Position numbers and translations under genes: made by a program. Shown here piece by piece: positions 8,927 to 17,811 of a stretch of 38,884 nucleotides of DNA. Below the pieces are notes generated by a model, which did no database searches, was not told the DNA's origin, and saw only the letters and a program-made list of their open reading frames with translations. The DNA is from Bacteroidales bacterium (lineage in GTDB: Bacteria > Bacteroidota > Bacteroidia > Bacteroidales > VadinHA17), in NCBI GenBank assembly GCA_025455395.1, contig JALOMO010000015.1:1-38884 (forward strand), written 5' to 3'. The stretch's first letter is position 1. Every line of letters begins with the position of its first letter.

Positions 8927-8983
8927 ATGAAGACCTCTTTATTTTATTTTATTATTCTCCCCCTTATTATCGGCAATAGTTGA
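8927..8983 (+). CDS. Branched-chain operon leader peptide (Ile/Leu-rich)
   Basis: ATG to TGA encodes MKTSLFYFIILPLIIGNS (18 residues), with four Ile and three Leu codons concentrated in IILPLII. There is no Val codon. It sits between a consensus promoter and a strong terminator directly before ilvD. This is the structure of an ilv/leu attenuator leader. It is too short for the ORF track. Confidence 0.88.
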   Translation: MKTSLFYFIILPLIIGNS

Positions 8984-9041
8984 TGATCCGGAGAGTAATT
9001 GTGTAGAATAATGAGAAACAGATACAAAAGAGCTTCCCGGA
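8951..9041 (+). promoter_or_regulatory. Ilv-leu attenuator: competing helices
   Basis: ATTATTCTCC (8951-8960, the Ile-Ile-Leu codons) pairs with GGAGAGTAAT (8990-8999), ten pairs with one G-U, forming a 1:2 helix. The same GGAGAG strand can instead pair, as TCCGGAGAG (8987-8995), with CTTCCCGGA (9033-9041), eight of nine positions including one G-U. That pairing removes the 5' arm of the terminator. A ribosome stalled on the Ile/Leu codons would mask the first strand and favour antitermination. Confidence 0.8.
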
Positions 9042-9060
9042 AAACCGGGAAGCTTTTTTT
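9031..9060 (+). terminator. Intrinsic terminator of the ilv-leu attenuator
   Basis: AGCTTCCCGG, loop AAAA, CCGGGAAGCT, then six T residues: a perfect 10-bp stem that can extend through the flanking A and T runs. It lies 13 nt before ilvD and is also the first strong terminator after the his operon. Confidence 0.93.
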
Positions 9061-9073
9061 ATAGCTTTTTAAG

Positions 9074-10900
9074 ATGAAGATACCTTTAAGGAGTTCAATT
9101 ACCACCACCGGCAGAAACATGGCCGGAGCAAGAAGCCTCTGGCGTGCCAATGGAATGAAGGAGGATCAGTTTGGAAAACCTCTGATTGCAGTTGTTAATT
9201 CCTTTTCTCAGTTCGTACCCGGACATGTACACCTGCATGATGCTGGCCAGTTAATTAAGAGAGAGATCACCAAACAAGGATTCTTTGCTGCTGAATTCAA
9301 TACAATAGCTATTGATGACGGCATTGCCATGGGGCACGAAGGGATGCTCTACTCGCTTCCCTCCAGGGAACTAATAGCCGACAGCGTGGAGTATGTGTGT
9401 AATGCACATCGTGCCGATGCAATGATCTGTATCAGTAACTGTGATAAGATCACTCCCGGAATGATGATGGCCGCCATGAGACTCAACATTCCGACAGTGT
9501 TTATTTCCGGAGGCCCCATGGAGGCAGGGAGAATTGCCAACAGGGAGCTTGATCTCATTGACGCCATGGTGGCTGCTGCTGATAATTCAGTCTCTGATGA
9601 AAAACTTAAAGAGATCGAAATGGCAGCCTGCCCGACATGCGGCTCCTGCTCCGGGATGTTTACCGCAAACTCAATGAACTGCCTTGCTGAAGCACTTGGT
9701 CTTGCCCTGCCGGGTAACGGAACAGTGCTTGCTACACATCGGAATCGTCTCAGACTGATGGAAAATGCAGCTCACATGATTGTTGATCTGTCAAGAAGAT
9801 ACTACTACGAGGGGGATGAAACTGCTCTCCCCCGTAATATTGCCACCAGAAGTGCCTTTATGAATGCAATGTCACTTGACATTGCAATGGGCGGTTCAAC
9901 CAATACTGTTCTTCACCTTCTGGCAATCGCCCGGGAAGCAGAAGTAGATTTCACAATGAAGGATATTGATGAGTTGTCTCGGATAATTCCAAATATATGC
10001 AAGGTAGCCCCAAGCTCACATTATCACATCCAGGATGTTAACCGTGCCGGAGGAATTATTGCAATTATGGGGGAATTATCACGTAAAGGTCTTATTGATG
10101 GCTCTGTATGCAGGGTTGATTACTCATCTCTTACTGAAGCGATCGCCCGATGGGATATCTTAAGTAAATCAGCACTCCCTGAAGCTTCTGTATTGTTCAG
10201 GAGCGCCCCTGGAGGTGAGAGAAACCTTGAAATGGGTTCACAGGAAAAATATTATGACGAACCCGATACAGACAGGGTCAAAGGCTGCATAAGAAGTATT
10301 GATCACCCCTACAACAGGGATGGTGGCCTGGCGGTGCTGTATGGTAATATTGCAGTGGACGGGTGCATTGTCAAAACAGCAGGTATTGACCCATCTCTCT
10401 ATACATTTTCAGGACCTGCAGTCGTCTTTGAATCGCAGGAAGAAGCGGTTGAGGGAATACTAAACGGAAGAGTAAAGCAAGGCAATGCTGTAATAATAAG
10501 ATACGAGGGGCCTAAGGGAGGACCCGGCATGCAGGAGATGCTCTACCCCACCTCCTACCTGAAATCAAAAGGGCTTGATAAAGACTGTGCCCTCATAACC
10601 GATGGTCGCTTTTCCGGAGGCACATCAGGCCTTTCAGTCGGGCATGCCTCCCCTGAGGCTGCTGCCGGAGGACTACTGGCATTGGTACAGGACGGAGATT
10701 TAGTCGAGATCAGTATTCCGGACAGGTCCATAAATGTCCTGGTTAAGGAAGAAGAAATTGAAAATAGAAGATCGGCTGAAAACAAAAGAGGAATAATGGC
10801 TTACAAACCAAAAATAAGGAGAAGAGTTATCTCAGGTGCCCTGAGGGCATATGCTGCCAACGTAAGCTCAGCTGATAAGGGTGCCATACGAATAATCTAA
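9074..10900 (+). CDS. ilvD: Dihydroxy-acid dehydratase
   Basis: A 608-residue iron-sulfur enzyme that dehydrates 2,3-dihydroxy-isovalerate and 2,3-dihydroxy-3-methylvalerate to the 2-oxo acids, the third shared step of Val and Ile synthesis. Cluster-ligand regions are [10 protein letters not shown] (C123) and [20 protein letters not shown] (cysteines around 186-192). The Mg-binding segment [13 protein letters not shown] and the C-terminal [15 protein letters not shown] block are present. The length is that of the longer E. coli-like subgroup, not the roughly 560-residue type. It is the first structural gene after the attenuator. Confidence 0.94.
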   Translation: MKIPLRSSITTTGRNMAGARSLWRANGMKEDQFGKPLIAVVNSFSQFVPGHVHLHDAGQLIKREITKQGFFAAEFNTIAIDDGIAMGHEGMLYSLPSRELIADSVEYVCNAHRADAMICISNCDKITPGMMMAAMRLNIPTVFISGGPMEAGRIANRELDLIDAMVAAADNSVSDEKLKEIEMAACPTCGSCSGMFTANSMNCLAEALGLALPGNGTVLATHRNRLRLMENAAHMIVDLSRRYYYEGDETALPRNIATRSAFMNAMSLDIAMGGSTNTVLHLLAIAREAEVDFTMKDIDELSRIIPNICKVAPSSHYHIQDVNRAGGIIAIMGELSRKGLIDGSVCRVDYSSLTEAIARWDILSKSALPEASVLFRSAPGGERNLEMGSQEKYYDEPDTDRVKGCIRSIDHPYNRDGGLAVLYGNIAVDGCIVKTAGIDPSLYTFSGPAVVFESQEEAVEGILNGRVKQGNAVIIRYEGPKGGPGMQEMLYPTSYLKSKGLDKDCALITDGRFSGGTSGLSVGHASPEAAAGGLLALVQDGDLVEISIPDRSINVLVKEEEIENRRSAENKRGIMAYKPKIRRRVISGALRAYAANVSSADKGAIRII

Positions 10901-10911
10901 GATTTCAGGGA

Positions 10912-12642
10912 ATGAAGGAAAATAACAACAAGAACCACAACGGAAACGGGCAGGGTGAGATTTCAGGAGCCGAGGCAGTAATTAATATACTTATCGCCGA
11001 GGGAGTGGATACAATCTTTGGCTACCCCGGCGGGGCCATAATGCCAATCTATGACAACCTTATGAATGTGGAGGACAAAATAACCCACGTTCTTACAAGG
11101 CATGAACAAGGTGCTGCACACGCCGCCCAGGGATATGCCATGGTGACTGGTAAACCCGGAGTATGCCTTGCTACTTCCGGCCCAGGTGCCACCAACCTGG
11201 TTACCGGTATTGCCAATGCATACCTCGATTCTGTTCCTGTGGTGTTCATAACGGCCCAGGTGGTATCGACACTGATAGGAACAGATGCATTCCAGGAAAC
11301 TGACATAATTGGTGTGTCAATGCCTGTAACAAAGTGGAACTGCCAGGTCAAGAGTGCGGATGAAATACCGGAAGCACTGTCGAAGGCTTTCTATATTGCC
11401 ACCACCGGACGTCCAGGACCTGTCCTGATTGATATTACCAAAGATGCGCAGATTCAGAAACTAAACTTCATCTACAGCAAATGCGATTACATAAGAAGTT
11501 ATAATCCCCATATTCCTCTTCATATGAAGGAGATCGAATCGGCAGCAATACTTATCAATCATGCATCCCGCCCGATGATCATTGCCGGCCACGGTGTTCT
11601 TATCTCCCATGCAGAAGAGGAGCTTTTGAAATTTGCAGAGAAGACAGGTATCCCGGTTGCCCTGACCCTGCTCGGGCTCTCAGCCTTTCCTTCATCTCAC
11701 AGGTTATATGCCGGATACCTTGGTATGCATGGCAATTATGCCCCTAATGTTCTGACTAACCAGGCTGACCTGTTGATAGCAATAGGTATGAGGTTTGATG
11801 ACCGTGTCACAGGCAACCTTAAGAAGTATGCGCCCGATGCCAGTGTAATTCATATCGATATTGATGCTGCTGAAATCAATAAAAATGTCAGGGTTGATGT
11901 GGCAATAAACAATGATGCTAAAGAGGCACTTTATAATCTTATCCCGCTGGTAAATCAGAATTCTTATGAGAAATGGATAAGAGAATTCAGGATATACGAC
12001 AAAACTGAATTTGACACAGTTATAAAGAAGGACATAAAACCTGAATCGGGTGAAATAAAGATGGGCGAGGTCGTAAAAATGATCTCTGACCTGACGAAAG
12101 GAGATGCGGTCATAGTGACCGATGTGGGCCAGAACCAGATGGTAACAGCCAGGTATTACAGATTCTCAGAACCCAATACTCTGGTAACATCAGGAGGTCT
12201 TGGGACCATGGGCTTCGGACTTCCGGCATCAGTCGGGGCAAGGCTGGGCTCCCATAAAAAGAATGTAATCACCTTTTTGGGAGACGGAGGCTTCCAGATG
12301 ACAATCCAGGAGCTTGGTACCATAATGCAATATAATATCGGCGTTAAGATCGTCATCCTGAATAACAGCTACCTGGGCATGGTAAGACAATGGCAGGATA
12401 TGTTCTTCAGCAAAAGATACGCATCCACAGAGATGGTTAACCCCGATTTTGTTGCTATTGCCGCTGCCTACCGGATACCCGCAAAGAAAGTATCTGAAAG
12501 AGCTGACCTCGAATCTTCAATAAAGGAGATGCTGGCAACTGACGGACCATATCTTCTGGAGGTAACCGTTGAAAAAGAAACTAATGTGATGCCAATGGTT
12601 CAACCCGGAGCATCAGTATCAGAAATCAAGTTAACACACTAA
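10912..12642 (+). CDS. ilvB: Acetolactate synthase, large (catalytic) subunit
   Basis: A 576-residue TPP- and FAD-dependent enzyme that condenses two pyruvates to acetolactate, or pyruvate with 2-oxobutyrate to acetohydroxybutyrate. The TPP-activating Glu is in RHEQGAAHAAQGYA (E65). The TPP/Mg motif is FLGDGGFQM followed by LNNSYLGMVRQWQ. The FAD-domain segment is GMRFDDRVTGN. The N-terminal 15 residues are Asn/Lys-rich and non-conserved. It lies 11 nt after ilvD and 10 nt before the regulatory subunit gene, which supports the biosynthetic role over a catabolic acetolactate synthase. Confidence 0.94.
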   Translation: MKENNNKNHNGNGQGEISGAEAVINILIAEGVDTIFGYPGGAIMPIYDNLMNVEDKITHVLTRHEQGAAHAAQGYAMVTGKPGVCLATSGPGATNLVTGIANAYLDSVPVVFITAQVVSTLIGTDAFQETDIIGVSMPVTKWNCQVKSADEIPEALSKAFYIATTGRPGPVLIDITKDAQIQKLNFIYSKCDYIRSYNPHIPLHMKEIESAAILINHASRPMIIAGHGVLISHAEEELLKFAEKTGIPVALTLLGLSAFPSSHRLYAGYLGMHGNYAPNVLTNQADLLIAIGMRFDDRVTGNLKKYAPDASVIHIDIDAAEINKNVRVDVAINNDAKEALYNLIPLVNQNSYEKWIREFRIYDKTEFDTVIKKDIKPESGEIKMGEVVKMISDLTKGDAVIVTDVGQNQMVTARYYRFSEPNTLVTSGGLGTMGFGLPASVGARLGSHKKNVITFLGDGGFQMTIQELGTIMQYNIGVKIVILNNSYLGMVRQWQDMFFSKRYASTEMVNPDFVAIAAAYRIPAKKVSERADLESSIKEMLATDGPYLLEVTVEKETNVMPMVQPGASVSEIKLTH

Positions 12643-12652
12643 TTATTAAGCT

Positions 12653-13213
12653 ATGAATCAGGAGTATACATTATCAGTATTTTCTGAAGACCACATCGGT
12701 ATTCTTAACCAGATAACTATTATCCTAACCAGGAGACAAATAAATATTGATAGCATAACAGCCTCTGAGTCAGCTGTAAAGGGGGTTCATCTTATAACGA
12801 TTGTTGTCAGGACCACTCCTGAAATGGTACAGAAGGTAGTCAGGCAGATGGAAAAGGTTATCGATGTACTGAAAGTATTTGCCCACACATCGGAAGAGAT
12901 AGTATATCAGGAAATAGCCCTGTTCAAGGTTTCGACCAAGGTAATGATGTCAGGAACTATTACTGATCAGGTTGTAAGGTACCATAACGGCAGACTTGTT
13001 GAGGTAACGCCTGAATACATGGTGATAGAAAAAACCGGACATAAGGATGAGATAATCGAACTGCTTCATTTCCTGGAGAAGCATGGAATATTACAGTTTG
13101 TCAGGTCAGGAAGGGTTGCCATCACGAGGCAGGTCAAAGAGCTAAACACCTATCTGAAAGAGATGGATTCAGCCACAAGATCAAAGATTCCGGAATCAAC
13201 AATATATAATTAA
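12653..13213 (+). CDS. ilvN: Acetolactate synthase, small (regulatory) subunit
   Basis: A 186-residue protein with an N-terminal ACT domain (about 1-75; YTLSVFSEDHIGILNQIT, then INIDSITASESAVKGVHLITIVV) and a C-terminal ALS-specific regulatory domain. It binds and activates the catalytic subunit and normally confers feedback inhibition by valine. The C-terminal domain is complete but slightly longer than short-type IlvH. It lies between ilvB and ilvC. I use ilvN by position; ilvH is an equally acceptable name. Confidence 0.9.
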   Translation: MNQEYTLSVFSEDHIGILNQITIILTRRQINIDSITASESAVKGVHLITIVVRTTPEMVQKVVRQMEKVIDVLKVFAHTSEEIVYQEIALFKVSTKVMMSGTITDQVVRYHNGRLVEVTPEYMVIEKTGHKDEIIELLHFLEKHGILQFVRSGRVAITRQVKELNTYLKEMDSATRSKIPESTIYN

Positions 13214-13243
13214 AGTAAACAATAGAAACCAATACAAACAATC

Positions 13244-14296
13244 ATGGCAAAGATCAATTTCGGCGGAGTAGTTGAAGATGTTGTTACCAGGGAAGAATTT
13301 CCTGTTGAGAAGGCACTTGGAGTACTTAAAAATGAGACCATAGCTATTATTGGCTACGGGGTACAGGGGCCTGCACAGGCATTGAACCTGAAGGATAACG
13401 GTTTTAACCTGATAGTAGGACAGGCACCAGAGTTCATTAAGGACTGGGAGCGGGCTGTTGCTGACGGATTCATCCCCGGAGTAACACTCTTCCCCGTTGA
13501 GGATGCCGTAAAGAAAGCTACTGTTATTCAATATCTTGTTTCTGATGCGGCACAACGTATCCTGTGGCCCGCGGTGAAAAACTGTCTGAAGAAAGGTGAC
13601 GCACTCTATTTTTCACATGGCTTCTCCATAACATATAAGGAGCATACCGGTGTCATACCACCTGAATATGTCGATGTAATTCTTTGTGCTCCCAAGGGAT
13701 CCGGGACCAGCGTCCGACGTAACTTCCTGGCAGGTGCCGGCATCAATTCAAGCTTCTCTGTTTTTCAGGATTATACTGGAAGGGCTACCGAAAGGGTTCT
13801 TGCCCTCGGAATCGGTATCGGTTCGGGTTATCTTTTCCCTACTACCTTCGAAAATGAAGTCTACAGCGACCTCACCGGCGAACGGGGTGTACTGATGGGA
13901 GCCCTGGCAGGAATAATGGATGCACAGTATCAGGTGCTGAGAGATAATGGGCACAGCCCCTCTGAGGCCTTCAACGAGACTGTTGAAGAGCTTACACAAA
14001 GCCTGATACGGCTTGTTGATGAAAACGGTATGGACTGGATGTACGCAAACTGCAGCGCTACTGCACAGAGAGGTGCTCTCGACTGGAGACCGCAGTTCAG
14101 AGATGCAACACTTCCCGTATTTAAGGAATTATACAGGAGGGTAAAATCAGGTGAGGAATGTGTCAGAGTCCTGCAATCAACGGGTACATCAGATTACAGG
14201 GAACTGCTTGAAGCTGAATTAAGTGAATTAAGAAATTCGGAATTATGGAGTGCCGGTGCTGCAGTGAGAAAGTTAAGACCAGGCAACAAGAAATAA
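13244..14296 (+). CDS. ilvC: Ketol-acid reductoisomerase
   Basis: A 350-residue enzyme that isomerises and reduces acetolactate and acetohydroxybutyrate to the dihydroxy acids. The Rossmann motif is IAIIGYGVQGPAQALNL. Metal/substrate segments are DLTGERGVLMG and NETVEELTQS. The C-terminal MYANCSATAQRGALDW is typical of the Bacteroidota branch. The beta2-alphaB cofactor loop reads VGQAPEFIKDW (about 58-68), where NADPH-specific relatives usually carry Arg and Ser/Lys phosphate contacts (for example GQREGK, recalled from Bacteroides). The loop has an added acidic residue, so NADH use is possible; this is inference. Start 13244 gives the standard MAKINFGGV beginning. Confidence 0.94.
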   Translation: MAKINFGGVVEDVVTREEFPVEKALGVLKNETIAIIGYGVQGPAQALNLKDNGFNLIVGQAPEFIKDWERAVADGFIPGVTLFPVEDAVKKATVIQYLVSDAAQRILWPAVKNCLKKGDALYFSHGFSITYKEHTGVIPPEYVDVILCAPKGSGTSVRRNFLAGAGINSSFSVFQDYTGRATERVLALGIGIGSGYLFPTTFENEVYSDLTGERGVLMGALAGIMDAQYQVLRDNGHSPSEAFNETVEELTQSLIRLVDENGMDWMYANCSATAQRGALDWRPQFRDATLPVFKELYRRVKSGEECVRVLQSTGTSDYRELLEAELSELRNSELWSAGAAVRKLRPGNKK

Positions 14297-14305
14297 AAGG
14301 ACATC

Positions 14306-15799
14306 ATGGAAGAGAAGATAATAATTTTCGATACCACTCTCCGGGACGGGGAACAGGTTCCCGGCTGCCAGTTGAACACGATTGAAAAGATTGAAGTGGC
14401 AGAGGCTCTTGAAGCTTTGGGTGTTGACATCATTGAAGCAGGCTTCCCGATATCCAGCCCGGGTGATTTTGCATCGGTGGTTGAGATATCAAAGGCTGTT
14501 TCTGAGCCCGTAATCTGTGCATTGACAAGAGCGGTAAAACAGGATATCGAAGTAGCAGCAGATGCCCTTAAATTTGCAAAACGTAAGAGGATACACACCG
14601 GTATCGGAACCTCACCTTACCATATCGAACATAAGATCAGGGCCACACCTGAGGAGGTGCTCAGGAGGGCTGTTGACGCAGTGAAGTATGCAAAAAAGTT
14701 TGTGGAAGATGTTGAGTTCTATGCCGAAGATGCAGGCAGATCAGATAACGTTTATCTGGCCAGGGTCATTGAAGCTGTAATAAAGGCAGGTGCCACAGTG
14801 GTGAATATTCCTGATACAACCGGCTATTGTCTTCCTGAACAGTACGGCGAAAAGATCAGGTACCTGCATGAAAATGTTAAGGGCATTGATAAGGTGATCA
14901 TATCCACTCATTGCCATAACGACCTGGGGATGGCCACCGCAAACACGATGATGGGTATAATCAATGGTGCAAGACAGGTTGAGGTTACGCTTAACGGGAT
15001 AGGTGAAAGAGCAGGTAATACCTCTCTTGAAGAGATCGTCATGATTCTTAAAAGCCATAAGTCACTGAACCTCACAACTAACATAAACAGCAAGCTGATT
15101 TATAACACCAGCAGACTTGTCTCAACTCTCATGAATATGCCGGTTCAACCCAACAAGGCTATCGTGGGCAGAAATGCATTTGCCCATTCATCAGGAATCC
15201 ACCAGGATGGGGTGCTCAAGAACAGGGAAAACTATGAGATCATTGACCCGGTTGAGGTGGGAATTAAGGAGTCATCGCTGATACTTACTGCAAGAAGTGG
15301 CAGGGCTGCATTAAATCACCGCCTTGAAAGCCTGGGCTTTCAGTATAGTAAGGATGACCTTGATGAGATTTACCATAAGTTTCTTCAACTTGCAGATAAA
15401 AAGAAGAATATTGATGACGATGACATACGGATTCTGACAGGTCAGGTCTTCAAGGAGGAAAAACCATTAAAGCTTGAACTCCTGCAGGTTACATGCGGCA
15501 AGAGCACTTTCCCGGTGGCAACTGTCGGCCTTAGAATCAATGGTGAAGTACACACATCCACCGCATCGGGCAACGGCCCCATTGATGCCTCATTCACTGC
15601 CGTCAAGCAACTTATTAAAAAGACAATAGTCCTGGAAGAATTCCTCATTCAGGCTATTACAAAGGGCAGCGACGATCTTGGCAAAGTGCATGTTCAGGTA
15701 GATTATGAAGGAAGAATCTATTATGGATTCTCAGCCAATACTGATATCGTTACGGCATCAGTAGAGGCCTTGATTGATGCAATCTCAAAGATAAAATGA
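14306..15799 (+). CDS. leuA: 2-Isopropylmalate synthase
   Basis: A 497-residue enzyme that condenses 2-oxoisovalerate with acetyl-CoA, the first committed step to leucine. The N-terminal catalytic TIM barrel begins with [16 protein letters not shown] and contains the metal-ligand segment [14 protein letters not shown] and [14 protein letters not shown]. The substrate region [13 protein letters not shown] follows. The C-terminal 120 residues or so form the LeuA regulatory domain for leucine feedback ([25 protein letters not shown]). It is 10 nt after ilvC and overlaps leuC by 4 nt. A second, clearly different family member lies further along the operon (cimA). Confidence 0.93.
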   Translation: MEEKIIIFDTTLRDGEQVPGCQLNTIEKIEVAEALEALGVDIIEAGFPISSPGDFASVVEISKAVSEPVICALTRAVKQDIEVAADALKFAKRKRIHTGIGTSPYHIEHKIRATPEEVLRRAVDAVKYAKKFVEDVEFYAEDAGRSDNVYLARVIEAVIKAGATVVNIPDTTGYCLPEQYGEKIRYLHENVKGIDKVIISTHCHNDLGMATANTMMGIINGARQVEVTLNGIGERAGNTSLEEIVMILKSHKSLNLTTNINSKLIYNTSRLVSTLMNMPVQPNKAIVGRNAFAHSSGIHQDGVLKNRENYEIIDPVEVGIKESSLILTARSGRAALNHRLESLGFQYSKDDLDEIYHKFLQLADKKKNIDDDDIRILTGQVFKEEKPLKLELLQVTCGKSTFPVATVGLRINGEVHTSTASGNGPIDASFTAVKQLIKKTIVLEEFLIQAITKGSDDLGKVHVQVDYEGRIYYGFSANTDIVTASVEALIDAISKIK

Positions 15800-17193
15800 A
15801 TCAAAAAACACTTTTCGACAAGATTTGGGATGCCCACAGGGTTCATTCAATTGATGATGGCCCTGATGTATTGTATATTGACAGGCACTATATTCATGAG
15901 GTAACAAGCCCTCAGGCCTTCAGGGGATTAGAAGAAAGGGGGATAACTGTCTTCAGGCCCTCCCTGACGCTTGCAACGGCCGATCATAACACGCCGACGA
16001 TAGATCAGCATCTTCCGATCAAGGAGGAATTGTCAAGGATACAAGTTGATAAGCTAAAAGAGAACTGTTCCAGGCATGGTATTGAATTATTCGGGCTGGG
16101 GCATAATAATAACGGGATAGTACATGTAATTGGGCCTGAGCTTGGATACACGAGACCGGGGATGACAATAGTATGTGGTGACAGTCATACCTCAACCCAT
16201 GGTGCTTTCGGCACAGTGGCATTCGGGATTGGAACGAGTGAGGTGGAGATGGTACTTGCAACCCAGTGCATTCTTCAGACCCGGCCCAAAACAATGAGGA
16301 TTACTGTTGATGGGGCACTGGGTAAAGCAGTTACATCGAAGGATATAATAATGCATATCATTGCACTCCTTTCTACTGGCGGAGCTACCGGATATTTTGT
16401 TGAGTACAGCGGCCCGGCCATAATGGCTCTCAGCATGGAGTCGAGGATGACAATATGTAACATGAGTATAGAGATGGGAGCAAGAGGCGGCCTCATTGCA
16501 CCTGATGAAACCACATTCTCTTATCTGAAAAACACTAAATACTATTCAGTAAACAGTGAATTTGAAAATGATCTGAAAAAATGGAAAGATCTCATTACTG
16601 ATTCGGGGGCTTCATTTGATAAAGAGATAACCATCTCTGCGGAATCTGTCAGGCCAATGATTTCATATGGTACCAATCCGGGCATGGCGGTGGCAATCGA
16701 ATCATCTATTCCTGAGACAGAAGGTATGAACAATCATGATGAGGAAAATTATGTTAAGGCACTTTCATACATGGGGTTCCGTCCCGGTATGAAACTGGAA
16801 GGTCACCCGGTTGATTATGTCTTTCTCGGAAGCTGTACAAACGGAAGAATTGAAGACTTCAGGGCCTTTGCTTCTGTTGTAAAGGGAAGGAAGAAGGCAG
16901 ATAATGTAACGGCACTCCTGGTGCCCGGGTCAAAGCTTGTTGAAGAACAGGTTAAAAAGGAAGGGCTGCTTAGAATACTTCATGATGCCGGTTTTGAATT
17001 GAGGCAGCCAGGCTGCTCATCGTGCCTTGCTATGAACGAGGATAAAATACCTGCCGGGAGATATGCTGTTTCGACCTCTAACCGGAACTTTGAGGGAAGG
17101 CAGGGCCCGGGAGCAAGGACTTTGCTTGCCAGCCCGCTGACGGCTGCTGCATCAGCAGTCACAGGCAGGATAACCGATCCGCGAACACTATAG
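15796..17193 (+). CDS. leuC: 3-Isopropylmalate dehydratase, large subunit
   Basis: A 465-residue aconitase-family protein carrying the [4Fe-4S] cluster. Together with LeuD it isomerises 2- to 3-isopropylmalate and, in the citramalate route, citramalate to 3-methylmalate. Cluster ligands are in [13 protein letters not shown] and in [12 protein letters not shown]. The substrate segment [14 protein letters not shown] is intact. Length is typical of the bacterial LeuC type with full cluster domain. It overlaps leuA by 4 nt; leuD follows after 15 nt. Confidence 0.94.
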   Translation: MNQKTLFDKIWDAHRVHSIDDGPDVLYIDRHYIHEVTSPQAFRGLEERGITVFRPSLTLATADHNTPTIDQHLPIKEELSRIQVDKLKENCSRHGIELFGLGHNNNGIVHVIGPELGYTRPGMTIVCGDSHTSTHGAFGTVAFGIGTSEVEMVLATQCILQTRPKTMRITVDGALGKAVTSKDIIMHIIALLSTGGATGYFVEYSGPAIMALSMESRMTICNMSIEMGARGGLIAPDETTFSYLKNTKYYSVNSEFENDLKKWKDLITDSGASFDKEITISAESVRPMISYGTNPGMAVAIESSIPETEGMNNHDEENYVKALSYMGFRPGMKLEGHPVDYVFLGSCTNGRIEDFRAFASVVKGRKKADNVTALLVPGSKLVEEQVKKEGLLRILHDAGFELRQPGCSSCLAMNEDKIPAGRYAVSTSNRNFEGRQGPGARTLLASPLTAAASAVTGRITDPRTL

Positions 17194-17208
17194 AAGAACC
17201 GTAAAGAA

Positions 17209-17811
17209 ATGGCAAAAGAAAAACTCAACCTGCTTGAATCGACATGCGTGCCTCTCCCTGTCGAAAATGTCGACACAGACCAGATCATCCCGGCCAGGTT
17301 CCTGAGCTCAACATCAAGAGAAGGTTTTGGCGATAATCTATTCCGCGACTGGAGATTTGACCATGAGGGAAGACCACTTGAGGGATTTATCCTGAACAAT
17401 AAGAAATATAGCGGTAAAATCCTGGTTGCGGGTAAAAACTTCGGATGCGGATCAAGCCGCGAACATGCCGTGTGGGCCGTTTACGATTACGGGTTCAGGG
17501 TGGTGATATCAAGCTTCTTTGCTGATATCTTCCGGAACAACGCCCTTAATAACGGCTTGCTTCCATTGATATTACCTGAACATGAGGTGCAAAACCTCAT
17601 GACTCTCGTTACCGCAGCGCCCGAAACAACCGTAAAGATTAATGTAATGGAGCGAAAGATTGAGATCCCTTCATCAGGAAAGTCTTTCACCTTTGAAATT
17701 AATCCCTACAAACAGGAATGTCTCATATATGGTCTTGATGACATTGATTATCTCATAAATATGAGAGGCAGAATATCAGACTTTGAAAAGAAAAGAGGAG
17801 GATTAAGATGA
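17209..17811 (+). CDS. leuD: 3-Isopropylmalate dehydratase, small subunit
   Basis: A 200-residue swivelling domain subunit that completes the isomerase active site with LeuC. Motifs are VDTDQIIPARFL near the N terminus and the substrate-binding NFGCGSSREHAVWA, followed by VISSFFADIFRNNALNNGLLP. The length matches the E. coli-like LeuD of about 200 residues. It overlaps cimA by 4 nt (ATGA), which suggests translational coupling. Confidence 0.94.
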   Translation: MAKEKLNLLESTCVPLPVENVDTDQIIPARFLSSTSREGFGDNLFRDWRFDHEGRPLEGFILNNKKYSGKILVAGKNFGCGSSREHAVWAVYDYGFRVVISSFFADIFRNNALNNGLLPLILPEHEVQNLMTLVTAAPETTVKINVMERKIEIPSSGKSFTFEINPYKQECLIYGLDDIDYLINMRGRISDFEKKRGGLR

